A stretch of DNA of 64,000 nucleotides from Corynebacterium sp. HMSC27B11 (GCF_001815985.1 NZ_KV823564.1:45986-109985); one strand, 5' to 3'. Shown: positions 24,918-34,227, counted from the stretch's first letter. The notes: a model not told the origin generated them from the sequence alone. Numbers and translations: made by a program.

Positions 24918-26519
24918 ATGCCAAGTGGTCGCAAACTCATCCGTAAAGCGGTGAAGTACGGGGCACTGGCCGCCTCTGCCGTCGCGGCGGTGGACATCGT
25001 CCAGCCCAAGCACGCTATTCGCCGTAACTACCCGGTCCTGGGCCGCGCCCGCTGGCTGATGGAATCCATCCGACCGGAGATCCAGCAGTACTTCGTCGAG
25101 TCCAACACCGACGGCCGCCCGTTCGACCGCGTGACCCGCACGATGGTCTACCAGAACGCCAAGAACATCCCGGCGGAGGAGGCCTTCGGTACTCAGCGCG
25201 ACCTCTTCGTGCCGGGCCACGACCACCTGCTGCACTCCACCCACCCGGTGCCGGCCCGCACCGATGCGCCACTCGTGCGCCTCGGCGGCCCGGAGTGCAC
25301 CCAGCCCTACGACATCTCCCTGTTCAACATCTCCTCGATGTCCTTCGGCTCCCTGTCCGCCAACGCCGTGCTCGCCATGAACAAGGGCGCGGCGATGGGC
25401 GGCTTCATCCAGGAGACCGGCGAGGGTGGGCTGACCAAGTACCACCTGGAGTACGGCGCGGACCTGATCTGGGAGATCGGCTCCAGCTACTTCGGCTGCC
25501 GCACCGAGGATGGCCACTTCGACCCAGAGCAGTTCCGCGTCAAGGCGAACTACCCGGAGGTCAAGGGCATCCTCATCAAGCTCAGCCAGGGTGCGAAGCC
25601 CGGCATGGGCGGCATGCTGCCGGGCCACAAGGTCACCGCGGAGATCGCCGAGGCCCGTGGCATCGAGGAGGGGCAGGACTGCCTCTCCCCGGCGTGGCAC
25701 TCCGAGTTCGACACCCCGCTCGAGCTGATGCACTTCGTCAAGAAGCTGCGCCGCCTGGCCAATGGCAAGCCGGTGGGCATCAAGTTCTGCGTGGGCTCCC
25801 GCCACGAGGTGCTCTCCCTGTGTAAGGCGATGCTCAAGGCGAAGACCGCGCCGGATTGGATCACCGTCGACGGTGCCGAGGGCGGCACGGGCGCGGCCCC
25901 GCTGGAGTTCCTGGACCGTGTGGGCACCCCGCTGACCGAGGGCCTGATGATCGTCCACAATGCCCTGGTGGGCACGGGTCTGCGCGACCAGGTCGCCGTC
26001 GGCGCGGCCGGCAAGGTCGTCGGTGGCGCGGACATCATCCGCCGCCTCGCGATCGGCGCGGACTTCACGATGTCCGCCCGCGGCATGATGATGGCCGCCG
26101 GCTGCATCCAGGCCAAGAAGTGCCACGACAATACCTGCCCGACTGGTGTGGCCACCCAGAACCCGTGGCTCTCCCGCGGCCTGGACGTGGACAGCAAGGC
26201 CGAGCGTGTGGCGAACTACCACCGCAATACGCTGAAGTCCACCACTCGCATTCTGGGGGCCATGGGTCTGCATGACGTCAGCCAGCTGGGACCCGGCCAC
26301 CTGGTGCGCCGCGTGGACCAGACCCAGGCCCGCCCGTACGAGGACCTCTACCCGTGGCTCGAGCCGGGCAGCCTGCTGGAAGGCAAGGCTCCGGACGACT
26401 GGCAGCGTGACTACGACCGCGCGACTTACGACCAGTACTCGATGCTGCCGCCGGTGCAGGGCCGTGTGCGCCGCCCGGGGCACCACTTCTTCGCCGAGGG
26501 CAACATCGGCAGCGTCTAG
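24918..26519 (+). CDS. FMN-binding glutamate synthase family protein (GltB central/FMN domain homologue)
   Basis: A 533-aa single-domain relative of the FMN/Fe-S half of glutamate synthase. An N-terminal hydrophobic segment (AALAASAVAAV-like, residues about 13-25) may anchor it. The FMN barrel is shown by FNISSMSFGSLSANA, ETGEGGLTKYH, SQGAKPGMGGMLPGHKV and DGAEGGTGAAPLEF. The [3Fe-4S] motif CIQAKKCHDNTCPTG is complete near residue 395. The amidotransferase domain is missing, so it cannot take ammonia from glutamine on its own. Such stand-alone proteins are common in actinobacteria and their substrate is unknown. AAGGAGCATCATC precedes the ATG. Confidence 0.85.
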   Translation: MPSGRKLIRKAVKYGALAASAVAAVDIVQPKHAIRRNYPVLGRARWLMESIRPEIQQYFVESNTDGRPFDRVTRTMVYQNAKNIPAEEAFGTQRDLFVPGHDHLLHSTHPVPARTDAPLVRLGGPECTQPYDISLFNISSMSFGSLSANAVLAMNKGAAMGGFIQETGEGGLTKYHLEYGADLIWEIGSSYFGCRTEDGHFDPEQFRVKANYPEVKGILIKLSQGAKPGMGGMLPGHKVTAEIAEARGIEEGQDCLSPAWHSEFDTPLELMHFVKKLRRLANGKPVGIKFCVGSRHEVLSLCKAMLKAKTAPDWITVDGAEGGTGAAPLEFLDRVGTPLTEGLMIVHNALVGTGLRDQVAVGAAGKVVGGADIIRRLAIGADFTMSARGMMMAAGCIQAKKCHDNTCPTGVATQNPWLSRGLDVDSKAERVANYHRNTLKSTTRILGAMGLHDVSQLGPGHLVRRVDQTQARPYEDLYPWLEPGSLLEGKAPDDWQRDYDRATYDQYSMLPPVQGRVRRPGHHFFAEGNIGSV

Positions 26520-26615
26520 GGGTTAAACACCCCGTGGGCTGGGGTGGTTCTGCCGGTGCGGGGCACCTGGTAGCGACCTCCCACGGGGACGGAGACAGGA
26601 CTAACGGAGCGCGAG

Positions 26616-27896
26616 ATGCAGCGGTATCAGTACACGGAGCACGACTGCGCGCGCCGTCATGCCGTCGCACCGAAGACCCTGGGGCTGGAGGGATCGGTCC
26701 CGGATGGACGGGAGGATTTCGACCGCGACCGGGCGCGCGTCCTGCACTCCGCGGCGCTGCGCCGCTTGGCCGATAAGACGCAGGTCGTGGGGCCGGGGTC
26801 AGGGGATACCCCGCGCACCCGGCTCACGCACTCCCTGGAGGTCGCCCAGATTGCCCGCGGCATCGGCAAGACCCTGGGCGCGGACCCCGACCTCGCGGAC
26901 TTGGCGGGGCTGAGCCACGACATCGGCCACCCGCCCTATGGCCACAACGGCGAGCGCGCCCTGGACGAGGCCGCGGCCAGCATCGGCGGCTTCGAGGGCA
27001 ACGCGCAGACCCTGCGCATCCTGGCTCGCCTGGAGCCGAAGACCCTTGGGGAGGACGGCACCTCCTATGGGCTGAACCTCACCCGCGCCGCCCTGGATGC
27101 GGCCTGCAAGTACCCCTGGGGGCCGACCGCCCCGGACGGCTCCCCGCGCCGCAAGTACAGTGCCTACGAGTCCGACCTGCACATCCTGGAGTGGATCCGT
27201 CAGGGCGCGCCCGAGGGGGAGCAGTGCCTGGAGGCACAGATCATGGACTGGTCGGATGATGTTGCTTACTCCGTCCACGACGTCGAGGATGGCATGCTCT
27301 CCGGGCGCATTACCCTGGGTGTGCTGTGGGACCTGGTGGAGCTGGCCGCGCTCGCGGACAAGGGAGCGCACCACTTCGGCGGGGAGCCCGAGGAGCTGCT
27401 GGCCGCAGCGGATCGCCTGCGGCAGATGCCGGTGGTCTCCCGGGCCGCGGACTTCCGCCACAGCCTGCAGGACCTGGTCGCGCTGAAGTCCATGACCTCG
27501 GAGTTGGTCAGCCGCTTTGTGACGGCCGTGGTCACGGCGACCCGCCGGGAGTACGGCACAGGACCGCTGGGCCGCTATGCGGCGAACCTGGTCATTCCCG
27601 CGGAGGTTAAGGCCGAGGTCACGCTGCTGAAGTCCATCGCCGTGCTCTATGTGATGGACGAGAAGCTGCACCTGGCGGAGCAGGATCGCCAGCGGGAGCG
27701 CATCTTCCGCGTCACGGAGTTCCTGGCCCGTGGCGGTGCCGGGGCGCTGGATCCGGTCTTCCGGCTCTGGTACGAGAACGCGGCCACGGAGGTGGAGCGT
27801 CGACGTGTGGTCATCGACCAGGTCGCCTCGCTCACCGAATCCCGGCTGGAGCGCTTGGACGCCTCCGCTGCCGGTATCAGCGCGGCGTGGGCATAG
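26616..27896 (+). CDS. dgt: dGTPase-like deoxynucleotide triphosphohydrolase
   Basis: A 426-aa HD-domain enzyme that hydrolyses dGTP to deoxyguanosine and triphosphate. The metal residues lie in RLTHSLEVAQIARGIG (H), LAGLSHDIGHPPYGHNGE (HD) and the later DWSDDVAYSVHDVEDG (D). The start MQRYQYTEHDCARRH follows CGGAGCGCGAG. In actinobacteria dgt is located before dnaG, as here, although an inverted RNase/ChoD pair now sits between. It converges on the RNase gene with 13 bases between the stops. SAMHD1-like substrate range is possible. Confidence 0.9.
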   Translation: MQRYQYTEHDCARRHAVAPKTLGLEGSVPDGREDFDRDRARVLHSAALRRLADKTQVVGPGSGDTPRTRLTHSLEVAQIARGIGKTLGADPDLADLAGLSHDIGHPPYGHNGERALDEAAASIGGFEGNAQTLRILARLEPKTLGEDGTSYGLNLTRAALDAACKYPWGPTAPDGSPRRKYSAYESDLHILEWIRQGAPEGEQCLEAQIMDWSDDVAYSVHDVEDGMLSGRITLGVLWDLVELAALADKGAHHFGGEPEELLAAADRLRQMPVVSRAADFRHSLQDLVALKSMTSELVSRFVTAVVTATRREYGTGPLGRYAANLVIPAEVKAEVTLLKSIAVLYVMDEKLHLAEQDRQRERIFRVTEFLARGGAGALDPVFRLWYENAATEVERRRVVIDQVASLTESRLERLDASAAGISAAWA

Positions 27897-27909
27897 TATT
27901 TTCTTCGCG

Positions 27910-28404
27910 TTAATCCTCGGCGTCGGGGATCTCGCAGAAGCTTTCGAAGTGGTCGGAGGTGTAGTACCAGACGTCAGGGTCGGTCACCGTGCCGCCACCG
28001 ACGACGAGGCGGCGTTCGCCCCGGTGGTTCAGGCCCGGGGTTTTGACGGTGTACTCGCGGTAATAGCTGGACTTCTCCTTCGGCAGGAGGCCCTCGTAGT
28101 TGCCGAAGTGCTTGCCGTCGTGCGGGCCATCGTCGGAGGGGGCGCCGGTAAGAATGTCCTCGATCTGCTCCCGGGCCTCCTCCGGCAGGGTGTCCACCGC
28201 GCACTCGGAATCAGCAGCGCTATCCGCGCCCGGGTTCTGCTGGGCGGCGTTGGAGGACTGGGAGCTGCCACCCTGGCCGCCGCCGGCGTTATCGTCATCG
28301 CCGAAGAGACCGAGTTGGCTCGCCCCGGCCAGCGCCAGGGCGACGACCACGCCGCCGACCGTTCCGTACTTACCCGCTTTAGGGCCGTTGTTCTTCTGCG
28401 CCAT
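27910..28404 (-). CDS. Exported guanyl-specific ribonuclease, RNase Sa/barnase family
   Basis: A 164-aa protein with a short basic head, a hydrophobic export/anchor helix (about residues 15-33), a disordered Gly/Ser/Gln linker (38-65) and an RNase Sa-like domain. Against RNase Sa the catalytic set is intact: E117 in YYREYTVKTPG (Glu54), R128 and R132 in HRGERR (Arg65, Arg69) and H152 in SDHFESF (His85). Cys68 and Cys157 could form the family disulfide. It should cleave RNA after guanosine outside the membrane. There is no cleavage motif that I can place with confidence, so it may be membrane-tethered. It follows the GMC oxidoreductase by 29 bases and also has its own leaderless-type TATAAC box. 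No barstar-like inhibitor gene is nearby. Confidence 0.85.
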   Translation of the reverse strand: MAQKNNGPKAGKYGTVGGVVVALALAGASQLGLFGDDDNAGGGQGGSSQSSNAAQQNPGADSAADSECAVDTLPEEAREQIEDILTGAPSDDGPHDGKHFGNYEGLLPKEKSSYYREYTVKTPGLNHRGERRLVVGGGTVTDPDVWYYTSDHFESFCEIPDAED

Positions 28405-28412
28405 AACAGCCA

Positions 28413-28418
28413 GTTATA
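28413..28418 (-). promoter_or_regulatory. -10 element of the RNase gene, leaderless
   Basis: TATAAC on the minus strand, eight bases before ATG 28404. It lies in the 29-base gap after the oxidoreductase gene, and no ribosome site precedes the ATG, which fits a leaderless start. Confidence 0.45.
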
Positions 28419-28433
28419 CCGGGCGGGGTGGGG

Positions 28434-30161
28434 CTAGTTGCCCACCGGGGTGATCGGCAGACGCAGCGCGGCCGGGGCGGTGGCAGGAACCATCGGGGAG
28501 GCCGGCTCCACGGCCTCGATGCGCTGATAGCCCTCGGACTGCTCCGGCCGCGGGTCCTCCTCGCCCTTGTTCGGCCACATCGCAGCGGCGCGCTCTGCGT
28601 TGGCGGTGATGGACAGAGAGGGGTTCACGCCGGGGTTGGCGGCCATGGACGAGCCGTCGACCACGAATAGGTCCGGCAGCCCCCACACGCGGTGGTAGGG
28701 ATCCACCACGCCATCGTCCGGGGAGCTGGAGATTGAACAACCGCCGAGGAAGTGGGCGGTCAGCGGAATATCGACCACCTCGGACCACACCCCTCCTGCC
28801 AGGCCACCCTTGCGCAGGGAGGCCAGGATGCGGGTGGCCTTGTTCCCCTCCGGGATCCAGCTCGGGTTCGGCTCGCCGGTGCCTTGCTTGGAGGTCAGCC
28901 AGGTGAACTTCCCGAGCGTGCGCGGGTAGGTGGTCAGCGAGTTATCGCGGGACTGCATCACCAGGTTGATCACCGTGCGCTGCGACCAGCGGCGCAGGTT
29001 CAGCAGGCGAGGGATCTGGCGGAACTGGAGAACCAGCTGGCGGAGGAACTCGAGCACACGGGGGCGCAGCTTATCGCCGTCGGTCATGAGGGTCTGCAGC
29101 AGGCCCATGGAGTTCGAGCCCTTGCCGTAGCGGACTGGTTCGATGTGGGTATCCGGGGCGGGGAAGTAGCTGGAGGTGATGGCCACGCCCTCGGAGAAAT
29201 CCCACTCCGGGTCGTACTTTTTGAACTGCGCGCCGAGCAGGGCCTCGGAGTTGGTGCGGGTCATCGTGCCGAGGGAGTCCGGCAGCTGCGGTAGGTTGCC
29301 GTTGATCTTCTGCCGGTGCAGGAGGTTCTGGGTGCCCCAGGCACCCGCGGCGACGACGACCTTGTCCGCGGTGAAGCGGCGGGTCTTCTTCTTGCCCAGC
29401 AGGCCTCCCGTGGCCTTCGTATCCACGTTCCAGCCGCCGCTCGGCTTGCGGGTGATGTCGGTGACCGTGGTCAGCGGGTGGACCTCGGCCCCGCCCTTCT
29501 CGGCGAGGTAGAGGTAGTTCTTCAGCAGGGTGTTCTTCGCCCCGTGGCGGCAGCCGGTCATGCACTCGCCGCACTCGTGGCAGGCCGTGCGCCGCGGGCC
29601 CTTGCCACCGAAGTAGGGGTCGTCCACGGTTTCCTTCGGCTGGCCTTCGAGCCCGACCTTCTCGCCGAAGAATACGCCCACCGGTGCCATGCGGAAGGTA
29701 TCGCCCACCCCGAGTTCCTCGGCAGTCTGCTTCGACAGCTTGTCCGCCGGGGTCATGGTGGGGTTGGTGACCACACCCAGCATGCGGCGTGCCTGGTCGT
29801 AGTAGGGGGTCAGCTCGTCCTTCCAGTCGGTGATGTGCGCCCACTGCTTATTGCGGAAATACTCGTCCTCGGGCTGGTAGAGGGTGTTGGCGTAGTTCAG
29901 CGAACCACCGCCCACGCCTGCGCCGGCGAGGATCATGACGTTGCGCAGCAGGTGGATGCGCTGGATGCCGTAGCAGCCGATCGCGGGCGCCCAGAGGAAC
30001 TGCTTGAGGTGCCAGGAGTTCTTCGCGAAGTCCTTGTCCGCGTAGCGCTTGCCGGCCTCGAGGACACCGACCTTGTATCCCTTCTCGACGAGGCGTAGGG
30101 CGGTGACGGAGCCGCCGAAGCCGGAGCCGATGATGAGGACGTCGTAGTGGGTTGCGGTCAT
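28434..30161 (-). CDS. GMC oxidoreductase, ChoD-like (cholesterol-oxidase family)
   Basis: A 575-aa flavoprotein close in length and motif to mycobacterial ChoD (Rv3409c). The FAD Rossmann motif is IIGSGFGGSV at residues 9-18, with GGGSLNYAN near 87 and the C-terminal GMC block HFLGGCSISSSPDDGVVDP and DGSSMAANPGVNPSLSI. A Cys-rich CHECGECMTGCRHGAKNT stretch at about 195-212 is typical of this ChoD-like subgroup and not of secreted cholesterol oxidases, so a true sterol substrate is uncertain. No signal peptide. It shares a probable operon with the exported RNase downstream. The upstream 155 bases to dnaG hold divergent promoters. Confidence 0.85.
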   Translation of the reverse strand: MTATHYDVLIIGSGFGGSVTALRLVEKGYKVGVLEAGKRYADKDFAKNSWHLKQFLWAPAIGCYGIQRIHLLRNVMILAGAGVGGGSLNYANTLYQPEDEYFRNKQWAHITDWKDELTPYYDQARRMLGVVTNPTMTPADKLSKQTAEELGVGDTFRMAPVGVFFGEKVGLEGQPKETVDDPYFGGKGPRRTACHECGECMTGCRHGAKNTLLKNYLYLAEKGGAEVHPLTTVTDITRKPSGGWNVDTKATGGLLGKKKTRRFTADKVVVAAGAWGTQNLLHRQKINGNLPQLPDSLGTMTRTNSEALLGAQFKKYDPEWDFSEGVAITSSYFPAPDTHIEPVRYGKGSNSMGLLQTLMTDGDKLRPRVLEFLRQLVLQFRQIPRLLNLRRWSQRTVINLVMQSRDNSLTTYPRTLGKFTWLTSKQGTGEPNPSWIPEGNKATRILASLRKGGLAGGVWSEVVDIPLTAHFLGGCSISSSPDDGVVDPYHRVWGLPDLFVVDGSSMAANPGVNPSLSITANAERAAAMWPNKGEEDPRPEQSEGYQRIEAVEPASPMVPATAPAALRLPITPVGN

Positions 30162-30311
30162 GGCGACCTACCTTCCCGGGTCTGTGGTGCACGCGATGGG
30201 TAAACATCGTGGCAAATAAGTATGTCAGGGAACCTATGTTAAAAAGCTGGCCCGGTTTTGTCTGGCGAATGGGCGTTCCGCTCGGCCGCATCCCGTATCT
30301 GCCGGGTGTAT

Positions 30312-30317
30312 TAGCAT
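30312..30317 (+). promoter_or_regulatory. -10 element of dnaG, leaderless
   Basis: TAGCAT followed by seven bases (gtccctt) and ATG 30325. The earlier in-frame ATG at 30316 is part of the hexamer itself and is unlikely to be used. Confidence 0.5.
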
Positions 30318-30324
30318 GTCCCTT

Positions 30325-32328
30325 ATGGCTAAGGGCAGGATCCCGGAGCGGGACATCGAGGCGATTCGCGAGGCAACGCCGATCGAGGAGATCGTGGGGG
30401 AGTACGTCCAGCTCACGCCCGGCGGCGTCGATTCCATGAAGGGATTAAGCCCGTTCAAGGATGAGAAGACCCCGTCCTTCCACGTCCGCCCGAACAAGGG
30501 CTACTTCCACTGCTTCTCTACCGGCGAGGGCGGGGACGTGTTCAGCTTCCTCATGAAGATGGAGCACCTGACCTTCCCGGAGGCCGTGGAGCAGGTCGCC
30601 GAGCGCATCGGTTACCGCATCAACTACGAGGGCGGCGGCCCGGGGAGGCGGGAGAAGCCCGGCACCCGCCAGCGACTGGTCGCGGCGAATAAGGCGGCCT
30701 TCGAGTTCTACCGGGAGCAGTTCGCCTCGGACGTCCAGGGTGCGGACGTGGCCCGCCAGTTCCTCATCGACCGTGGCTTCACCAAGGAGCACGCCGATCA
30801 GTTCGGCTGCGGCTACGCCCCGCCCGGCTGGGACACCCTCACCAAGCACCTGCTGCGCAAGGGCTTCGAGTTCCAGGAGCTGGAGGCCGCCGGCCTCTCC
30901 CACATGGGATCCAAGGGGCCAATCGACCGTTTCCACCGCCGCCTGCTGTGGCCGATTCGCTCGGTGGCGGGCGATGTGATCGGCTTCGGCGCCCGCAAGT
31001 TGTTCGAGGACGACAAGCTGGGCAAGTACATGAACACCCCGGAAACCTTGTTGTACAAGAAGTCCAAGGTGCTCTTCGGTATCGACCAGGCCAAGCGCAG
31101 CATCGCGGAGAAGCACCAGGCCGTGGTGGTGGAGGGCTACACAGACGTCATGGCCATGCACGCCGCGGGAGTGGACACCGCGGTGGCCTCTTGTGGCACG
31201 GCTTTCGGCTCCGAGCACCTGGCGATGCTGCGGCGCTTCATGCTGGACGACCGCTACTTCCGCGGCGAGATCATCTACACCTTCGACGGCGACGAGGCCG
31301 GCCAGAAGGCCGCGCTGCGTGCCTTCGAGGGCGACCAGCAGTTCACCGGCCGCAGCTACGTCACCGTCGCGCCGGGCGGCCAGGACCCCTGCGACATCCG
31401 CCTGGAACGCGGCGACGAGGCGGTGCGGGAGCTGGTGTCCAACCGCATCCCCATGTTCGAGTTCGTGATCCGCACCCTGCTGGAGGGCTACGACACCGCC
31501 GCCGTGGACGGCCGTATCCACGCGATGCGGCGGATCATCCCGGTGCTCGCCGGGATTAAGGACGACGCCCTGCGCGACGAGTACTCCCGCCAGGCCGCCG
31601 GTTGGGTGGGTTTCGACGACCCGGACGACATCGTGGCCCAGGTGCGCGAGGAGGCCCGGCGCGGCCGGACGGAGAAGCCGAAACTGGAGCTCAAGCGCGG
31701 GGCGGCGCGCCGGGAACGGCTCGCGGAGGGTGCTGCTCCAGCAGGTCCGGGCGCGGCGAACCAGGGCGGTGTGTCTGGCGGAGAGGATTCCGGCGGTCAC
31801 CTGCGGGTCGTGGCGGGCATGGAGCGCCCGGACCCGAAGGATGAGTTGTTGCTGGGTATCCGCGAAGTCCTAAAGCTGGGGCTGCAGGAGCCGGAGCTGG
31901 CGGGGCAGATCTTCGACCTCATGCCGCCGGAGAGTTTCCTGCACCCGACGTATATCGCGATCGTCAATGCGATGGCCGCGGCTGGTGGTGCCGCCCAGGC
32001 CAAGTCCGGTTCGGGGTGGCTGGACGCGGTGAGCAACAACGTGCCGGATGCGATGGGCCAGGCCGTGGTCTCGGAGCTCGCGGTGGAGGACCTGCAGGTC
32101 CAGCAGGAGCGGCTGCCGTACTACGCCTCGGCGATCATGGCCCGGATGCAGGAGCGCTGGGTGAGCAACGAGGTTGCGGAGCTGCGCGCGCAGATGCAGC
32201 GCATGCGCCCGGACGAGGACAAGGAGGCCTACATGGCCACCTTCGCCGACCTCACCGCGCTGGAGAAGTACCGGCGCTCGCTCAACGAGCGAGCCAACGC
32301 TTACGGGGAATTCACCTTCGGAAACTAG
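30325..32328 (+). CDS. dnaG: DNA primase DnaG with degenerate zinc-ribbon ligands
   Basis: A 667-aa primase that makes Okazaki RNA primers. The N-terminal zinc-ribbon domain is recognisable by EKTPSFHVRPNKGYFHCF and GEGGDVFSF, but three of the four zinc ligands are changed: Ser42 for Cys, Lys45 for His and Thr66 for Cys, with only Cys63 left. The TOPRIM core is intact: VVVEGYTDVMAMHAAG (Glu), YTFDGDEAGQKAALRAF (DxD). The C-terminal third is a helicase-binding domain with a low-complexity, Gly/Ala-rich linker (about 455-490). Start: ATG 30325 (MAKGRIPE) is preferred. An essential gene, so loss of zinc ligands is presumably tolerated rather than inactivating. Confidence 0.92.
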   Translation: MAKGRIPERDIEAIREATPIEEIVGEYVQLTPGGVDSMKGLSPFKDEKTPSFHVRPNKGYFHCFSTGEGGDVFSFLMKMEHLTFPEAVEQVAERIGYRINYEGGGPGRREKPGTRQRLVAANKAAFEFYREQFASDVQGADVARQFLIDRGFTKEHADQFGCGYAPPGWDTLTKHLLRKGFEFQELEAAGLSHMGSKGPIDRFHRRLLWPIRSVAGDVIGFGARKLFEDDKLGKYMNTPETLLYKKSKVLFGIDQAKRSIAEKHQAVVVEGYTDVMAMHAAGVDTAVASCGTAFGSEHLAMLRRFMLDDRYFRGEIIYTFDGDEAGQKAALRAFEGDQQFTGRSYVTVAPGGQDPCDIRLERGDEAVRELVSNRIPMFEFVIRTLLEGYDTAAVDGRIHAMRRIIPVLAGIKDDALRDEYSRQAAGWVGFDDPDDIVAQVREEARRGRTEKPKLELKRGAARRERLAEGAAPAGPGAANQGGVSGGEDSGGHLRVVAGMERPDPKDELLLGIREVLKLGLQEPELAGQIFDLMPPESFLHPTYIAIVNAMAAAGGAAQAKSGSGWLDAVSNNVPDAMGQAVVSELAVEDLQVQQERLPYYASAIMARMQERWVSNEVAELRAQMQRMRPDEDKEAYMATFADLTALEKYRRSLNERANAYGEFTFGN

Positions 32329-32432
32329 TTTGCCCGCCACTCACGGACTGTGCGGGCGGTATGCCGAGCACCCCGGCACGCGGGTCAGCGTCGCTGGTGG
32401 TGCAGCCGACGAGAGGCGGGTTGGGGTGAGCC

Positions 32433-32762
32433 CTAGCGGGGCTTCTTGGGGAAGCGGGGGCGCTTGAATTCGGAGTCCGCGCGCAGCGGACGGTCGTTGG
32501 GGTGGGCGTCGTCCGGCTCGACGATGCTGTGCCCATCGGCCAGCGAGCTGCGGGTGTTGGCGTTCAAGTCGCGTACCTCGTGCATGCGCGGATCCGGGTC
32601 CAGGCGATTGGCCAGGGCCTTGCGGCTGGCGCGCAGCGCGGACTGGGCGACCTCAGAGTTGATCGCGGTCTCATAGCCGCGCCGGATCTGCTCGTAACGG
32701 CGACGCCCGGCCTTGGTTCCCATCAGATAGCCGGCTGCGGCCCCGACAACGAACTGGATCAT
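32433..32762 (-). CDS. YtxH-like small membrane-anchored protein
   Basis: A 109-aa protein with an N-terminal glycine-rich membrane segment, MIQFVVGAAAGYLMGTKAG, then a basic RRRYEQIRRGYETA helix and a disordered polar tail that ends PRFPKKPR. This layout is that of YtxH/gas-vesicle-like small proteins of unknown function. The ATG at 32760-32762 has GGGAGG ten bases upstream on the minus strand; a TTG nine bases further upstream is in frame but too near the Shine-Dalgarno site. It converges on dnaG. Confidence 0.65.
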   Translation of the reverse strand: MIQFVVGAAAGYLMGTKAGRRRYEQIRRGYETAINSEVAQSALRASRKALANRLDPDPRMHEVRDLNANTRSSLADGHSIVEPDDAHPNDRPLRADSEFKRPRFPKKPR

Positions 32763-33057
32763 GAAGTTCAAGCCCTCCCAAACGTGGTGTGCACTCGGCC
32801 ACCGCCTGCCCGGATGTTCGTCGGCGGCGGTGGAGCTGTGAAAGCCTAGTCTACGTCATAACCCCGCCGCGGGAATCAGCTTCGCCCGAGTGCGAGGGGC
32901 CCACATACTACCCGCGCAGCAGCCCCCTGGGCGCACCCGCGGAACTTATGCCACCATGGAAAGTGCAAGTCAGCGCCACGCTGCGGGTTTGACGTCCTAA
33001 AAATGACGGAACGTGGCAGCGGTGGCGCCAGAAACGTAGATACAGCAGGAGGAAAGC

Positions 33058-34158
33058 ATGACACAGAGCGTTAAGGCAGTTGTCTCGCGCGGCAAGGGCG
33101 ACCCGGTGGAGCTGGTGGATATTCAGATCCCCGCCCCGGGCGCGAATGATGTGGTTGTGCAGGTGCAGGCCTGCGGTGTGTGCCACACCGACCTCGCGTA
33201 CCGCGACGGCGGCATTACGGACGATTACCCCTTCCTGCTGGGCCACGAGGCCGCGGGCGTGGTTGCGGAGATTGGTGAGGACGTCACCCACGTCGCCGTC
33301 GGCGATTATGTGGTCCTGAACTGGCGCGCGGTGTGCGGCGAATGCCGTGCCTGCAAGAAGGGCCAGCCACAGTACTGCTTCGATACCTTCAACGCCTCGA
33401 AGAAGATGACGCTGACCGACGGCACCGAGCTGGAGCCCGCCCTGGGCATTGGTGCATTCGCGGAGAAGACCCTGGTCCATGAGCGTCAGTGCACCAAGGT
33501 GGATCCGGAGGCGGACCCGGCGGCTGCGGGTCTGATGGGCTGTGGCGTGATGGCAGGCCTGGGCGCTGCGGTGAATACCGGTGAGATCCAGCGCGGCGAG
33601 TCCATCGCCGTCATCGGCCTGGGTGGCGTGGGCATGGCCGCCGTCGCTGGTGCCGAGGTCGCCGGAGCCAGCACGATCATCGCGATCGACATCTCCGAGG
33701 ACAAGCTCACGCGCGCGAAGGAAGAATTCGGCGCGACCCACACCATCAACTCCCGCGGCCTCACCACCGACGAGCTGGTGGAAAAGGTTCAGGAGCTCAC
33801 CGGCGGTTTCGGCGTGGACGTCGCCGTGGACGCGGTGGGAGTCCCGGAGACCTTCAAGCAGGCCTTCTACATCCGCGACCTGGCTGGCCGCGTGGTGCTG
33901 GTAGGCGTGCCGACCCCGGAGATGACGCTGGAGCTGCCGTTCCTGGACGTGTTCTCCCGCGGTGGCGCCCTGAAGTCCAGCTGGTACGGCGACTGCCTGC
34001 CGGAGCGAGACTTCCCGACCTATATCGACCTCTACCGCCAGGGCCGTTTCCCGCTCGACCGCTTCGTCGACGAGCGCATCGGCATCGCGGACGTGGAGGC
34101 CGCTTTCGAGAAGATGCGGGGCGGCGAGGTCATGCGCTCCGTGGTGGAGTTTTCTTAA
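33058..34158 (+). CDS. mscR: S-(hydroxymethyl)mycothiol dehydrogenase / S-nitrosomycothiol reductase
   Basis: A 366-aa zinc-dependent medium-chain dehydrogenase. It oxidises the formaldehyde-mycothiol adduct with NAD and can reduce S-nitrosomycothiol. Catalytic zinc residues lie in ACGVCHTD and GHEAAG; the structural zinc site is [15 protein letters not shown] (four Cys). The Rossmann motif is [12 protein letters not shown] at about residue 180. The pair with the next metallo-hydrolase matches the mycobacterial MscR operon (Rv2259-Rv2260), which supports the mycothiol substrate over a plain alcohol. A strong AGGAGGAAAGC precedes the ATG. Confidence 0.88.
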   Translation: MTQSVKAVVSRGKGDPVELVDIQIPAPGANDVVVQVQACGVCHTDLAYRDGGITDDYPFLLGHEAAGVVAEIGEDVTHVAVGDYVVLNWRAVCGECRACKKGQPQYCFDTFNASKKMTLTDGTELEPALGIGAFAEKTLVHERQCTKVDPEADPAAAGLMGCGVMAGLGAAVNTGEIQRGESIAVIGLGGVGMAAVAGAEVAGASTIIAIDISEDKLTRAKEEFGATHTINSRGLTTDELVEKVQELTGGFGVDVAVDAVGVPETFKQAFYIRDLAGRVVLVGVPTPEMTLELPFLDVFSRGGALKSSWYGDCLPERDFPTYIDLYRQGRFPLDRFVDERIGIADVEAAFEKMRGGEVMRSVVEFS

Positions 34159-34177
34159 AACCCCTCGCTGCGGGGTT
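34159..34177 (+). other. Small intergenic hairpin between mscR and MBL gene
   Basis: AACCCC-loop-GGGGTT begins in the mscR stop codon (34156-34158 is TAA; the hairpin starts at the next base). It has no T-tract and may stabilise or partly terminate the bicistronic transcript. Confidence 0.35.
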
Positions 34178-34227
34178 CGCGGCGCTGAGTTGCCGGAGTA
34201 CTGGCACCCCAATGAAGGAGAAGAATC

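Noticed and set aside
27910..30161. Barstar inhibitor gene next to the RNase gene
   Set aside because: No small acidic frame with barstar features is found on either strand between dgt and dnaG.
28434..30161. True secreted cholesterol oxidase
   Set aside because: No signal peptide, and the Cys-rich CHECGECMTGC block places it in the intracellular ChoD-like group whose sterol activity is uncertain.
21088..33003. Shared 13-mer TTTTTAGGACGTC at 21088-21100 and, inverted, at 32991-33003
   Set aside because: In a random 64-kb sequence dozens of shared 13-mers are expected; without more copies or symmetry this has no weight.
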